Shown here one piece after another: positions 8,888 through 16,981 of a DNA stretch of 64,000 nucleotides. The stretch spans positions 196,989 through 260,988 of the forward strand of contig CANLTN010000006.1 of NCBI GenBank assembly GCA_947494035.1, in the 5' to 3' direction. The position numbers and the translations under genes were made by a program. A model generated the notes under the pieces. The model did no database searches. It saw only the letters and a list, made by a program, of their open reading frames with translations, and was not told the DNA's origin. The stretch is from Pseudovibrio sp947494035 (lineage in GTDB: Bacteria > Pseudomonadota > Alphaproteobacteria > Rhizobiales > Stappiaceae). Within the stretch, counting starts at the first letter, position 1. The number at the start of each line of letters is the position of its first letter.

Positions 8888-9509
8888 AATTTCCCCTTTT
8901 AAATCAATGTGTTAAAATTTCTGAATATTTATATGGTGGGCTTACGTGCCAAATTAGGGGACGTTTTGTTCGATATTTTAGGGGACATAAATTTCATTTG
9001 TGGGATATCTGCGATAGGCGATTTGTAATCTCTCTCAGAGGAGTCGATTTTTGCAGTTAGCTTATTGAGTACGAGCGTTAGCATGTCTCTCACTTCTGAA
9101 TGTTGTGCGTAGGGGGAAAGCTATGAAGCATCAATTAAGGCGTAAAGAACGAAATCATAATGAGTTTTGCCCTGTGATTTGCCCCGTGTTTTAAGCTCTT
9201 GGCGGCGACCTATTCCCGAACATTGAGAAAAAATTGGTGCAGCTGACTTAGCTTGCCAACTGGCTGTACTAACGACTAACTGACTTCTGCAACCCGTTAG
9301 TCGATTGTATTGAGTTTTTAGTAGCCAGCGTGCACGTCACAACTGTGTCTAAGAAACATTCAAATGGCAAAGACTACGCTTGCGAACTAATATGGCAAAC
9401 AACTGCGAAAATTATCCAGATTGATAATATGTAGCACTTGCGACGTATGCCTTACCTCCTATAGGTTGTCTTTCGGCGAATTACGACTCAATTTGGAGGC
9501 CTAATATTT
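8888..9509. other. Left end of island, no confident gene
   Basis: The 620 bases before hamA are AT-rich and hold two TTAGGGGAC boxes (8954, 8978) and presumably the hamA promoter. A 24-codon frame at 9123 with an AGGGGG site upstream is possible but too short to support. Nothing else is recognised. Confidence 0.5.
8954..8986 (+). repeat. Two TTAGGGGAC boxes near the left att site
   Basis: TTAGGGGAC occurs at 8954-8962 and 8978-8986, 24 bp apart and 67 bp inside the left core. The second copy extends to TTTAGGGGACAT, which recurs exactly at 13268-13279 near the right end. Direct repeats flanking the core resemble arm-type integrase or excisionase sites. The repeats are seen; that function is inferred. 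Confidence 0.5.
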
Positions 9510-10433
9510 TTGTCCGGACATTCATTTGAGTTTCTAATTGATGATACGCTTGCCAATGTTACTTCGGTTCCCCAGCTTACCAGCATAGTTAATAAACGCG
9601 TGCTAAGCCTAATAAATGACTTCGAGGATGCAGAGTGGCGCTACTCAAAGTTCCAAAGTTATTTATGGGATAACATTGCTCAGACTGCTCTGTCGGCGAC
9701 GGAGCGATCTGCCCTCATTGACCAGAATTACACAAGTCTCGTTGCTGCCGCTCAGAATTTACGGCTCACGGACCGTGATAATATAGGGCAGGGCAGCGAG
9801 ATCGCGGAAGTTTTTCTGTACGGATTAATGCGTCATCGATTTGGGGCGCTACCAGTAGTTCCTAAGATTTTCTATAAGCAAAATGTGCAGGACAATGCAA
9901 AGGGTGCAGATAGCGTTCATATCGTCGTAGAGGGGGATGATTTTACTCTGTGGTTTGGTGAGGCAAAATTTTACAACTCAATTGCCGACGTTCGTTTGGA
10001 CTCTATCGTTGCTTCGGTTATTACCTCACTTTCGACAGACAAACTGAAGAAAGAAAACGCAATTATTACCAGTTTGTCTGATCTTGATAGCCTTCATATG
10101 GACCCGCAGCTTCTCAATAAAATAAAATCTGCGTTAAGTAATAGAGAGTCTATTGACCAACTAAAGCCAAGGATCCACATTCCAATCCTTGTCCTGCACG
10201 AATGCTCGACAACGTCTCATGCGAATGAACTGACTGATACTTACAAAGCCGATATCGCCGCGTATCACAAGGGTCGCGCCGACGCCTATTTTATTAAGCA
10301 AAAGGCAAAATCTGGACAGGTTCACAAGTATGAAGACCTGAATTTTCATATAATTCTTTTTCCAGTTCCGAACAAAAAGAAAATCGTCGACGCATTTGTA
10401 AAAGCTGTCGCCTTTTATAAAGAGCAAGCTTGA
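9510..10433 (+). CDS. hamA: Hachiman protein HamA (DUF1837 nuclease)
   Basis: A 307-residue DUF1837 protein. The PD-(D/E)xK-like core is visible: Glu97 and Glu100 in GQGSEIAEVF, Asp134 in KGADSVHI, and Glu151-x-Lys153 in WFGEAKFY. HamA is the effector nuclease of the Hachiman system and is held by HamB until DNA damage or phage infection. The start is TTG at 9510, 10 bases after GGAGG; no better ATG lies upstream. Its stop overlaps the hamB ATG (TGATG), as expected for a coupled pair. The family call rests on the motif set plus the helicase partner. Confidence 0.88.
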   Translation: MSGHSFEFLIDDTLANVTSVPQLTSIVNKRVLSLINDFEDAEWRYSKFQSYLWDNIAQTALSATERSALIDQNYTSLVAAAQNLRLTDRDNIGQGSEIAEVFLYGLMRHRFGALPVVPKIFYKQNVQDNAKGADSVHIVVEGDDFTLWFGEAKFYNSIADVRLDSIVASVITSLSTDKLKKENAIITSLSDLDSLHMDPQLLNKIKSALSNRESIDQLKPRIHIPILVLHECSTTSHANELTDTYKADIAAYHKGRADAYFIKQKAKSGQVHKYEDLNFHIILFPVPNKKKIVDAFVKAVAFYKEQA

Positions 10434-12547
10434 TGGATATTTTTGATACTTGTTTTGAGATAAACGATCTCTTGTCGATGCAAAGCGAAGTTGCAGGTAG
10501 AAATCTTCTGATACGTTTGCTTGCCGATCTCGATCGCACTAAGCAGGAGTATCCGCAGGTCGTGAATCATATGATTCGCGCAACTGGCTTGTTTCCATAC
10601 TTGCGCCTCGAAAATGCTTCGTGGGATCAAAGGTATGTCCATCAAGCATACGAGGCGGATGTTGGTCGAGGAGTGGCTACACTGCATCGTGAGCAGTCGA
10701 ACGTCCTTGCTAAACTTTTGGACGGTAAAAATATTGCAGTAAGTGCACCTACAAGCTTCGGAAAAAGTTTCATCATCGATGCATTTATCGCGGCTAAGCG
10801 CCCAGATAATGTGGTGATAATCGTCCCGACGATCGCCCTGATGGACGAAACACGCCGCCGACTATTCAAAAAGTTTTCAGAAGAATATACAATTATTACA
10901 GCGCCTGATACGCGACTCGCGGATAAGAATATCCTCATCTTTCCTCAAGAACGTGCTTTTGGATACCTCCCGTTACTCGAGGTGATTGACCTGCTCGTTG
11001 TTGATGAGTTTTATAAAGCGAGCCAGAAACATGACCCTCAGCGAGCTCCCTCACTTGTTAAGGCAATCCTTAAGTTATCCAAGAAGGCTAATCAGAGATA
11101 CTATCTTGCTCCAAATATCAAAGAGCTGGGCGAAAACTCCTTCACTCGTGACATGGAATTTCTGGAACTGTTAGACTTCAATACGGTCTATCTCGACATC
11201 AACGAGCCCTACAAAGAACTAGGTGGTGATGAAGTCAAAAAAGGGGAAAAGTTGATTGAGCTTATTTCCCGAGATAGTCAGAAAACTCTGATATACGCAG
11301 GCACATACACTGAAATAAACAAAATCTCGGACCTTGTTACTGAGCATATGCCTATCCGAGATTCTATTTATACCAGCAGTTTTGCTAGATGGCTTCGACA
11401 GAACTACCAGTCGGATTGGGTGCTGGCTGATCTAGCTGATCGAGGAATCGGCGTTCATAACGGCAGCATGCATAGATGTCTTAGTCAACTTCAGGTAAAA
11501 TTATTTGAGTACGAAGATGGTTTCGACAGCATCGTGTCTACGTCTTCAATTATCGAGGGCGTGAACACGTCTGCGCAAAATGTTGTAATTTGGAGGAGCA
11601 AGCTAGGCGGAAACAACCTCACGGACTTCAGCTATAAGAATATTATTGGGCGTGGCGGTCGGATGTTTAAGTATTTCGTTGGAAATATTTATCTTTTGGA
11701 CGCGCCTCCCAAGTCGGAGGAAACCCAACTAGAGATTGAGTTTCCCGACAAAATCCTCGGCACATTGGACGAGCATCAAGATGCGGATCAACTCACAGAG
11801 TTGCAGCTTGAACGCATAATTGAGTTTCGAACACAAATGTCCTCGATTGTTGGAGCTGAAAACTTCACACGTATCAAGCGAGAAAACCTACTGCAAGATA
11901 GTGATGCAGATTTCTTACTTCGTCTGGCTATGGATATGAAGGAAAGTCCTGAAGAGTGGCGCGGCTTCGGATATCTAAATTCTAAGAACCCTCAGGAATG
12001 GGACGCCATGCTCTACAGAGTTCTTAAACTCAAACCCGGGAACTGGGATACTCCATACAAGAAACTTGTGACCGCAACTAAAGCTATTTCAGATAATTGG
12101 GGCACTGACCTTTCAAAGATAATTTCGTCCCTCAAAGACGACGGGATAGATATTGAAGAATTTTTCAAACTTGAACGAACCGTAACCTTCAAGTTGTCAG
12201 CCCTCCTTAGTGACACGAACGAGCTTCACAAGATGATCGTCGATCCTACAATCGATATTTCGGCTTTCATCGGTAAAATGAGTCGAGCATTCTTGCCTAG
12301 CGCGGTCTACCACCTTGAGGAATATGGCCTGCCGCGCATGATTTCGAGAAAAATCCACACGTCTGGATTGGTCAACTTTGAAGAACCCAATATGGATCTA
12401 AGCCGAACGCTCGAACGCTTTAAGGAAGTTGGAGTAAACGCGGTATCGAAGATTGAGACGTTAGATCTATTTGATCGCTACGTGGTCCGGTTCTTCTTCG
12501 ACGGGATTACGCCAGACGAAGAAATGACAGGAGGGCATGCGCACTAA
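10433..12547 (+). CDS. hamB: Hachiman protein HamB (superfamily 2 helicase)
   Basis: A 704-residue DExH-type helicase. Walker A is SAPTSFGKSF (Lys111), motif Ia is IIVPTIALMDETRRR, motif II is VVDEFYKA (Asp191-Glu192), and motif VI is NIIGRGGRM in the second RecA domain. The C-terminal 250 residues are helical and unassigned. HamB forms the DNA-sensing complex with HamA in Hachiman defence. The ATG at 10433 sits in a one-base overlap with the hamA stop; the TTG at 10430 is less likely. Full length, with no frameshift or missing motif, so the system looks intact. Confidence 0.88.
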   Translation: MDIFDTCFEINDLLSMQSEVAGRNLLIRLLADLDRTKQEYPQVVNHMIRATGLFPYLRLENASWDQRYVHQAYEADVGRGVATLHREQSNVLAKLLDGKNIAVSAPTSFGKSFIIDAFIAAKRPDNVVIIVPTIALMDETRRRLFKKFSEEYTIITAPDTRLADKNILIFPQERAFGYLPLLEVIDLLVVDEFYKASQKHDPQRAPSLVKAILKLSKKANQRYYLAPNIKELGENSFTRDMEFLELLDFNTVYLDINEPYKELGGDEVKKGEKLIELISRDSQKTLIYAGTYTEINKISDLVTEHMPIRDSIYTSSFARWLRQNYQSDWVLADLADRGIGVHNGSMHRCLSQLQVKLFEYEDGFDSIVSTSSIIEGVNTSAQNVVIWRSKLGGNNLTDFSYKNIIGRGGRMFKYFVGNIYLLDAPPKSEETQLEIEFPDKILGTLDEHQDADQLTELQLERIIEFRTQMSSIVGAENFTRIKRENLLQDSDADFLLRLAMDMKESPEEWRGFGYLNSKNPQEWDAMLYRVLKLKPGNWDTPYKKLVTATKAISDNWGTDLSKIISSLKDDGIDIEEFFKLERTVTFKLSALLSDTNELHKMIVDPTIDISAFIGKMSRAFLPSAVYHLEEYGLPRMISRKIHTSGLVNFEEPNMDLSRTLERFKEVGVNAVSKIETLDLFDRYVVRFFFDGITPDEEMTGGHAH

Positions 12548-12929
12548 GCGCTATGCCCGATCTATATTCGTCGTATGGATATTATGCTTATGGCCTAATT
12601 TATGTAGGCTTGCTCCTCGTCTAGGTTTGGTTCTTTAAAAAAGCTGCACAGGGGCGCAGTGCTACTGCGGTCCAGTATGCCTTTATCTTCTCAGGAGATG
12701 GTAGGTGGACTGATGCAAGTCAGGCCAATGGGTTGGAGAGATCCCCATTCTTGGTGCATATCGCTGTTTGCTCCGAACATCCAAAAAAGGGACGTAAGAT
12801 GAGGAGGAGTTTTCTGGTGTGGAGGATTTTGTCGAGTAGCATTTGCGATGTGGGCACATCGAACTACGGACATTTGCATCGATCACGGCTGTATTGGAAA
12901 CTCCGCAACTAAGAAATGCTACGGTGGGA
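12548..12929. other. Stretch after hamB, at most a broken small frame
   Basis: A plus-strand frame from ATG 12553 encodes a short hydrophobic start (YGLIYVGLLLV), meets TAG at 12622-12624, and stays open again to 12912 (WFFKKAAQGRSATAVQ onward). This could be a decayed membrane protein gene or chance. The opposite-strand 97-codon frame at 12683-12976 has no recognisable features. Confidence 0.25.
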
Positions 12930-13109
12930 TTAGTCTTCGTCAAGGATTGCACGGGCGCGGGATTTGGCATTCTCACGGTTTTTCATTTTTTTGTACTCCT
13001 CATCTAGGCGGTCCAGTATAGGTAGATAGCGGTCGCCGAAACGCATAACCACTTTGGCGGCAACTTTCCTAGCCATCTTTAAGTCCTCAAGTGTTACAGG
13101 TTTATCCAT
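12930..13109 (-). CDS. Small charged protein, 59 residues, unknown function
   Basis: ATG at 13109, stop TAA at 12930-12932, with GGAAG 8 bases upstream of the start. The product begins MDKPVTLEDLKMARKVAAK, continues VVMRFGDRYLPILDRLDEEY, and ends in a Lys/Arg-rich helix with ARAILDED. Predicted to be almost entirely helical and soluble. I do not recognise a family. Its position at the right end of the island, pointing inward, is where integrase-linked small genes often sit, so it may be the remnant companion of a lost integrase or an accessory gene of the island; both are guesses. Confidence 0.65.
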   Translation of the reverse strand: MDKPVTLEDLKMARKVAAKVVMRFGDRYLPILDRLDEEYKKMKNRENAKSRARAILDED

Positions 13110-13268
13110 TTTTGCGCTTCCAACAATTGTAGGTGTTGTGGTTTTAGAAACCCCAGTTTTTATTGTGAGGTGAAAAGCAGTAATATGATGTGTACTGCAT
13201 GTAGTAAATCAAAAATATATGGTTTTTCTGTTGAATTCATAGTTCTGTGTACAAAAAAAGTCCGCTGT

Positions 13269-13277
13269 TTAGGGGAC
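13269..13277 (+). repeat. TTAGGGGAC box near the right att site
   Basis: Third copy of the box found twice near the left end. It shares 12 bp (TTTAGGGGACAT, 13268-13279) with the 8977-8988 copy. It lies 118 bp inside the right core repeat. Confidence 0.5.
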
Positions 13278-13394
13278 ATTAAAAAAAATTATGTTTTCTA
13301 TACTTATATTTTTGGGATAAGGTATGTTATTGACCTTACGTAGCTTTATCTTTACTATGTGCAACTGCCATAAGTCATATTATCGACAAGAATT

Positions 13395-13445
13395 GCGGAT
13401 TGAAAATCCGCGTGTCGGTGGTTCGAATCCGCCTCCGGGCACCAC
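13395..13445 (+). repeat. Right attachment repeat (tRNA-Phe 3' copy)
   Basis: Perfect 51-bp copy of 8837-8887. Only the 3' part of the tRNA is present, with no D arm or 5' acceptor strand, so it is not a second tRNA gene. It closes the island; chromosomal sequence resumes after it. Confidence 0.92.
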
Positions 13446-13546
13446 TCTTCTTCTTCAAGATTTTAGAGACAAACTAGGCAGATTATCTGCTTGACGGTTT
13501 GGCCGCTCTGCTGCGCGACTTAACGCGTTCGCTCCAGTCTCTGGCT

Positions 13547-13585
13547 GGATAAGATCCCGCCTTTATGTCAGGCGGGATCTTATCC
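13547..13585. terminator. Perfect 15-bp inverted repeat, possible terminator
   Basis: GGATAAGATCCCGCC at 13547-13561 pairs perfectly with 13571-13585 around a 9-base loop. It lies 30 bp beyond the stop of the minus-strand methyltransferase. No T-run follows on either strand, so it may act as a processing or attenuating stem rather than a standard intrinsic terminator. Confidence 0.5.
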
Positions 13586-13615
13586 AATTTGGCGAGGTTC
13601 CGGGAAGCAGGTCAA

Positions 13616-14674
13616 CTATGGTCGACATTCCAGGATAATGTTTGTTGGTGTTTCAGTTGCTCGGCGGACATTGGTAAATCCACCCTCCTTGAGTACCTTT
13701 GTCAGTCTGGCTTCACCGGCCTGCGCGCCCAAACCATACTGTCCTTCCTGAGAGAAAGAGGCAGGGAGGCACACCATGGTTGAGCCGGAATAAAAGATCT
13801 GATTTATCGGACCCATGTTGTCTGCAAGGGTGTCCCCTGCTGCGGGCTCTACGACCATGAACGTACCGTTGGGCTTGAGTGCACTTTTAATATGCTGTGC
13901 GGCGCCTATCGGATCTCCCATGTCATGCAGCGCATCAAAAATACACGCAAAGTCAAAATCGGTTTCTTTGAAGTCCTGTGCGCGGGCGACGACAAATTCG
14001 ACATTACTCAGATTTTCGTCTCGAGCCTTTTGACGGGCTGCCTCAATAGAAGGGGCATGGAAATCAATGCCGATTACTTTGGAATTGGGATAGGTTTTTG
14101 CCATCAGGATTGTGCTGGAACCGAACCCGCAACCAATATCGGCGATTTTCCCACCCGATTTTAGTTTCTCTTCGACACCGGCAAGGGCTGGAATCCAGTT
14201 GTCAGCCAGATTTGCGTTGTAACCGGGGCGGAAGAACCGGTCGACAGAACAGAAGCAACATTGGGAATGATCACTCCAGGGGCGACCTTTGCCTGATTTG
14301 AATGTCTCGACCGCTTTATCATAGGTTTCGTAAATAGAAACGATGTTCTCGAAGAACCCTTGCAGACACGTGGGTTGCCCCTCCCGGGTAAACACGGTTG
14401 CTTGCTCTTCGCTCAAGCTGAACGTCTCTGCGTCCTTGTCATAGTCTACATACCCGGCAATTGCATTTGCACTGAGCCATTCACGCAGGTACCGCTCGTT
14501 CAACCCCGTGCGCTTTGCCAAGTCCTCAGATGAAAGTGGACCTGCCTTATCCATGGCGGCGTAAACGCCAGCTTGGTCTCCTAGATACGCCATGAGCACA
14601 GCAAGTGCACCAGCTGCGTCGTTCATAACCTTTTCGGTTAAGACTTCCAGTTTCTTGGGGTTAAGTTCCGTCAT
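13616..14674 (-). CDS. SAM-dependent class I methyltransferase with N-terminal winged helix
   Basis: Residues 1-95 form a winged-helix/dimerisation region (LAKRTGLNERYLREWL). The Rossmann methyltransferase domain follows, with motif I KIADIGCGFGSST, an acidic end to strand 2 (VIGIDFHAPS), and motif DALHDMGDP. The layout matches small-molecule O- or C-methyltransferases; the substrate is unknown. A GTG at 14680 is also in frame, but the ATG at 14674 is preferred. A Cys-rich segment SQCCFCSVDRFF near residue 137 is unusual for such proteins. It stands alone, with a 365-bp gap to the monooxygenase upstream. Confidence 0.82.
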   Translation of the reverse strand: MTELNPKKLEVLTEKVMNDAAGALAVLMAYLGDQAGVYAAMDKAGPLSSEDLAKRTGLNERYLREWLSANAIAGYVDYDKDAETFSLSEEQATVFTREGQPTCLQGFFENIVSIYETYDKAVETFKSGKGRPWSDHSQCCFCSVDRFFRPGYNANLADNWIPALAGVEEKLKSGGKIADIGCGFGSSTILMAKTYPNSKVIGIDFHAPSIEAARQKARDENLSNVEFVVARAQDFKETDFDFACIFDALHDMGDPIGAAQHIKSALKPNGTFMVVEPAAGDTLADNMGPINQIFYSGSTMVCLPASFSQEGQYGLGAQAGEARLTKVLKEGGFTNVRRATETPTNIILECRP

Positions 14675-14680
14675 GTTCAC

Positions 14681-15027
14681 CCATCCGTTGTACTTGTTTG
14701 GTTGAAGGCCTGTGTGGGGTATTTTGATCTATGCATAGTAAAAGTCACGAAAGCATAAGCCTGGGCTCTAGTAAATATGATCATTAATCTATTTAGTGCA
14801 AACGTGATCTTAATGGGATAATTAAGTAATTATTATTTGCATGGCTTATTTTATTGATGGTTGTTTTAGTAGTGCTTGGTGTTGCGGCTAATATGCCTCA
14901 GCGCAGCTGGTCTTTCCGGCCATATCTTTTTCTTCAGGGTGTTTACGAGGCAAATATAAGTCTGGCGGAACTGGCCATTCAATAGGGCCAGTCCGTGCAA
15001 ATTTGATCTCTCTTTCTTGAAGCAAAC
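14681..15027. other. Intergenic, no gene seen
   Basis: Roughly 350 AT-rich bases upstream of the methyltransferase. They presumably hold its promoter; no ORF, RNA or clear operator is recognised. Confidence 0.5.
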
Positions 15028-15045
15028 CGCTGTCTTGCGACAGCG
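15028..15045 (-). terminator. Short stem-loop after the FAD monooxygenase
   Basis: CGCTGTC-TTGC-GACAGCG forms a 7-bp stem directly after the minus-strand stop at 15046. The tail (GGTTTGCTTC) is only weakly T-rich, so termination is plausible but not certain. Confidence 0.4.
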
Positions 15046-16686
15046 TCAGCTGATGTTTGCATTTGCTGTCTGCGGTGCAGGGTAGATCAGGGACAAGTGG
15101 TCTCTGGTCTTTTCAGCACAGGGTGGCTGGCAACGGAAACCGAGATGCCCATCGGGTCTGATGATGCACAGGTTGGGCGCATCGCCGCACAGGCGCTCAT
15201 GGAGTTTACCTGTGCTGTCTTTTACTACACCCATGGGTTGGTTGGTTCGCGCTGCATCTCCTGTCACCACCACTGCGGCAGCTTCAAATACATTGGGGCT
15301 GTTGCTACGAATGGTCTGCAGCAAGTGCAAGCCTTCACAGACCTGTGTGAGGTCCGCGTCGCCAAGTAAGATGAAGAGGCTGGGGCCGAGCCCTTTCAAA
15401 AGCTCATAAAGGCGAACGGCTCCCTTATCGCAAATCAGGTCGTCAACATCGCCAATGCGTGCGCCCACTGCTGTGTAGTAGGGGGAGTAGGACGGGGTGG
15501 AACCAACCTCCTTGGTGATGGGGCTTTGACTGTAGGTGAAGGTGATTTCCATCTCGGCCACCGCAAATTTTCTCTGATTGCCTTCCTTATGGAACTCTGC
15601 CACCAGATCATCACGTTTGTCGGCATTTTGGGGGAGCATCCAGCTGTAGACTTCCTTACCGGTTTCGACAAACTCATCCCCGATCTGCCTGCGCTCTGCA
15701 TCGTAGGAGTCGAGGAGCGCTTGCGAGGGGTTTCCCTTGACGATTTCTGCCAGCTTCCAGCCAAGATTATAGGCGTCGTGCAGGCCGGCATTCAGGCCGC
15801 GACCCTCGGTGGGATTTGAAATGTGAGCTGCATCCCCGGCCAGAAAAACACGCCCCTGACGATACTTCTGTGCAAGACACGATCCGGATTTGAAGACCTG
15901 AGGCTTCCCGGCATTGATGAGCTGCGCTCCTGGTGAGATGGAAGAAAGCCGTGTGTTGATGTCAGCAAGATGGTCGCTACCCGCCGTGCGGGGCCACAAG
16001 TAAATGCGGAAGCGACCTTTGCCCAGTGGAACAGCAAAAACATTCGGCGGCTGGAATTGCACACAAGCGTGGTCTATCGGGTATTGCCAGTTGGCAAGTT
16101 CTCCGTCGATGACCTCCCATTCCTCAGGGTAGAGCGGGCCATCGAAATTCATGTCTATCGCCTTGCGCACAGAGCTGTAGTGCCCGTCTGTGCCCACGAC
16201 CCATTTCACAGTCCGCTTATGGACTCCGTTCTCTTTAGATTTAAGGGTAACCGTGACGTCTTCCTCGGATTGTTCAAGGTCCAGTAACTCAACGCCTCGT
16301 GTGACCTTCCCTGAGAGCTCCTCAAGCTTTTGTGCCAGCAGTGCTTCGGTTTCTTCCTGCGGTAAACTCAAGAAATAAGGGTAGGGCGTATCCAGCTCTT
16401 GCTGGCTGTAAACCGTCGTAATAAACCGCTCGTGATCGAGAAAGAAATTCGTTGCCTTGATCTCCAAGCCGCGCTCCAGAAAACGATCGGCGAGATCAAG
16501 GTTCCAGAGGATCTCCATTGTCCGCGCTTTTACGGCGACAGAGGCCGTTTTGCGGTTAGGTTCTGGTTTTCGATCAATCAGCTCGAAAGACACACCTCGA
16601 CGGGCCAGCTCTATGGCAAGCGTAAGCCCGGTTGGTCCCGCACCGACGATAAGAACGTCTTTCTTTGAATTTTTTACGCCAGTCAT
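15046..16686 (-). CDS. FAD-dependent aromatic-ring monooxygenase
   Basis: Flavoprotein hydroxylase of the phenol/resorcinol (PheA/MhpA/TfdB-like) group. It has the FAD-binding GxGxxG (VLIVGAGPTGLTLA, residue 12), the conserved DG motif (VVGTDGHYSSVRKA) and the GD motif (RVFLAGDAAHISNP), with a thioredoxin-like C-terminal region from about 430. It hydroxylates an aromatic substrate with NAD(P)H and oxygen; the substrate cannot be told. ATG 16686 follows AGGACG. A 13-bp palindrome 37 bp upstream suggests repression by a dedicated regulator. 546 residues, normal size. Confidence 0.88.
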   Translation of the reverse strand: MTGVKNSKKDVLIVGAGPTGLTLAIELARRGVSFELIDRKPEPNRKTASVAVKARTMEILWNLDLADRFLERGLEIKATNFFLDHERFITTVYSQQELDTPYPYFLSLPQEETEALLAQKLEELSGKVTRGVELLDLEQSEEDVTVTLKSKENGVHKRTVKWVVGTDGHYSSVRKAIDMNFDGPLYPEEWEVIDGELANWQYPIDHACVQFQPPNVFAVPLGKGRFRIYLWPRTAGSDHLADINTRLSSISPGAQLINAGKPQVFKSGSCLAQKYRQGRVFLAGDAAHISNPTEGRGLNAGLHDAYNLGWKLAEIVKGNPSQALLDSYDAERRQIGDEFVETGKEVYSWMLPQNADKRDDLVAEFHKEGNQRKFAVAEMEITFTYSQSPITKEVGSTPSYSPYYTAVGARIGDVDDLICDKGAVRLYELLKGLGPSLFILLGDADLTQVCEGLHLLQTIRSNSPNVFEAAAVVVTGDAARTNQPMGVVKDSTGKLHERLCGDAPNLCIIRPDGHLGFRCQPPCAEKTRDHLSLIYPAPQTANANIS

Positions 16687-16722
16687 TTCGCTTGGTTCGT
16701 CCTGTAAAATGTCAAGGGAAGA

Positions 16723-16735
16723 TTACCTAAGGTAA
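16723..16735. promoter_or_regulatory. Palindrome TTACCTAAGGTAA, candidate operator of the monooxygenase
   Basis: A perfect 6-1-6 inverted repeat sits 37 bp upstream of the monooxygenase start. Short palindromes with TTACC/GGTAA arms are typical of TetR-, MarR- or HxlR-type operators. No such regulator is encoded nearby, so it would act from elsewhere. Confidence 0.45.
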
Positions 16736-16981
16736 GTAATTGCCTGTATGGCCGCAAAAAAAGTCATAAAGTGGGCAGTTTGTGGGCAGAGGAAATGGCT
16801 GTAAACGCAGTGATTTGGTGCAGATAGAACAATGCCAGCCAGCATTTGCCTTGAGCTGGACATATTATAGCCACAGCATACAACCTACAACTTTAGCTGC
16901 TTCCTGCTGGGAGAGACCAACCTGCTGGATGTTAAGCAGATTGTGCAGGCTGTATAACGGGTTTTGAATAGAGGAATAATT

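Larger units (their letters stand above)
8888..13394. mobile_element. Small tRNA-Phe island carrying Hachiman defence genes, no integrase seen
   Basis: About 4.5 kb lies between two copies of the 51-bp tRNA-Phe repeat. Contents: hamA and hamB on the plus strand, a 59-codon gene on the minus strand, and AT-rich ends with three TTAGGGGAC boxes. No tyrosine or serine recombinase, relaxase or phage gene is found. The element is either a decayed island or a minimal one mobilised in trans by an integrase encoded elsewhere. The region is visibly more AT-rich than the flanking pca operon, which fits horizontal transfer. Confidence 0.85.

Noticed and set aside
9123..9197. 24-codon frame with AGGGGG upstream in the island's left end
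   Set aside because: Too short and without recognisable features to call a gene.
12683..12976. 97-codon minus-strand frame in the island
   Set aside because: Overlaps the better supported 59-codon gene on the same strand and shows no motif.
13395..13445. Second tRNA-Phe gene
   Set aside because: Only the 3' part is present; the D arm and 5' acceptor strand are missing, so it is an attachment repeat.
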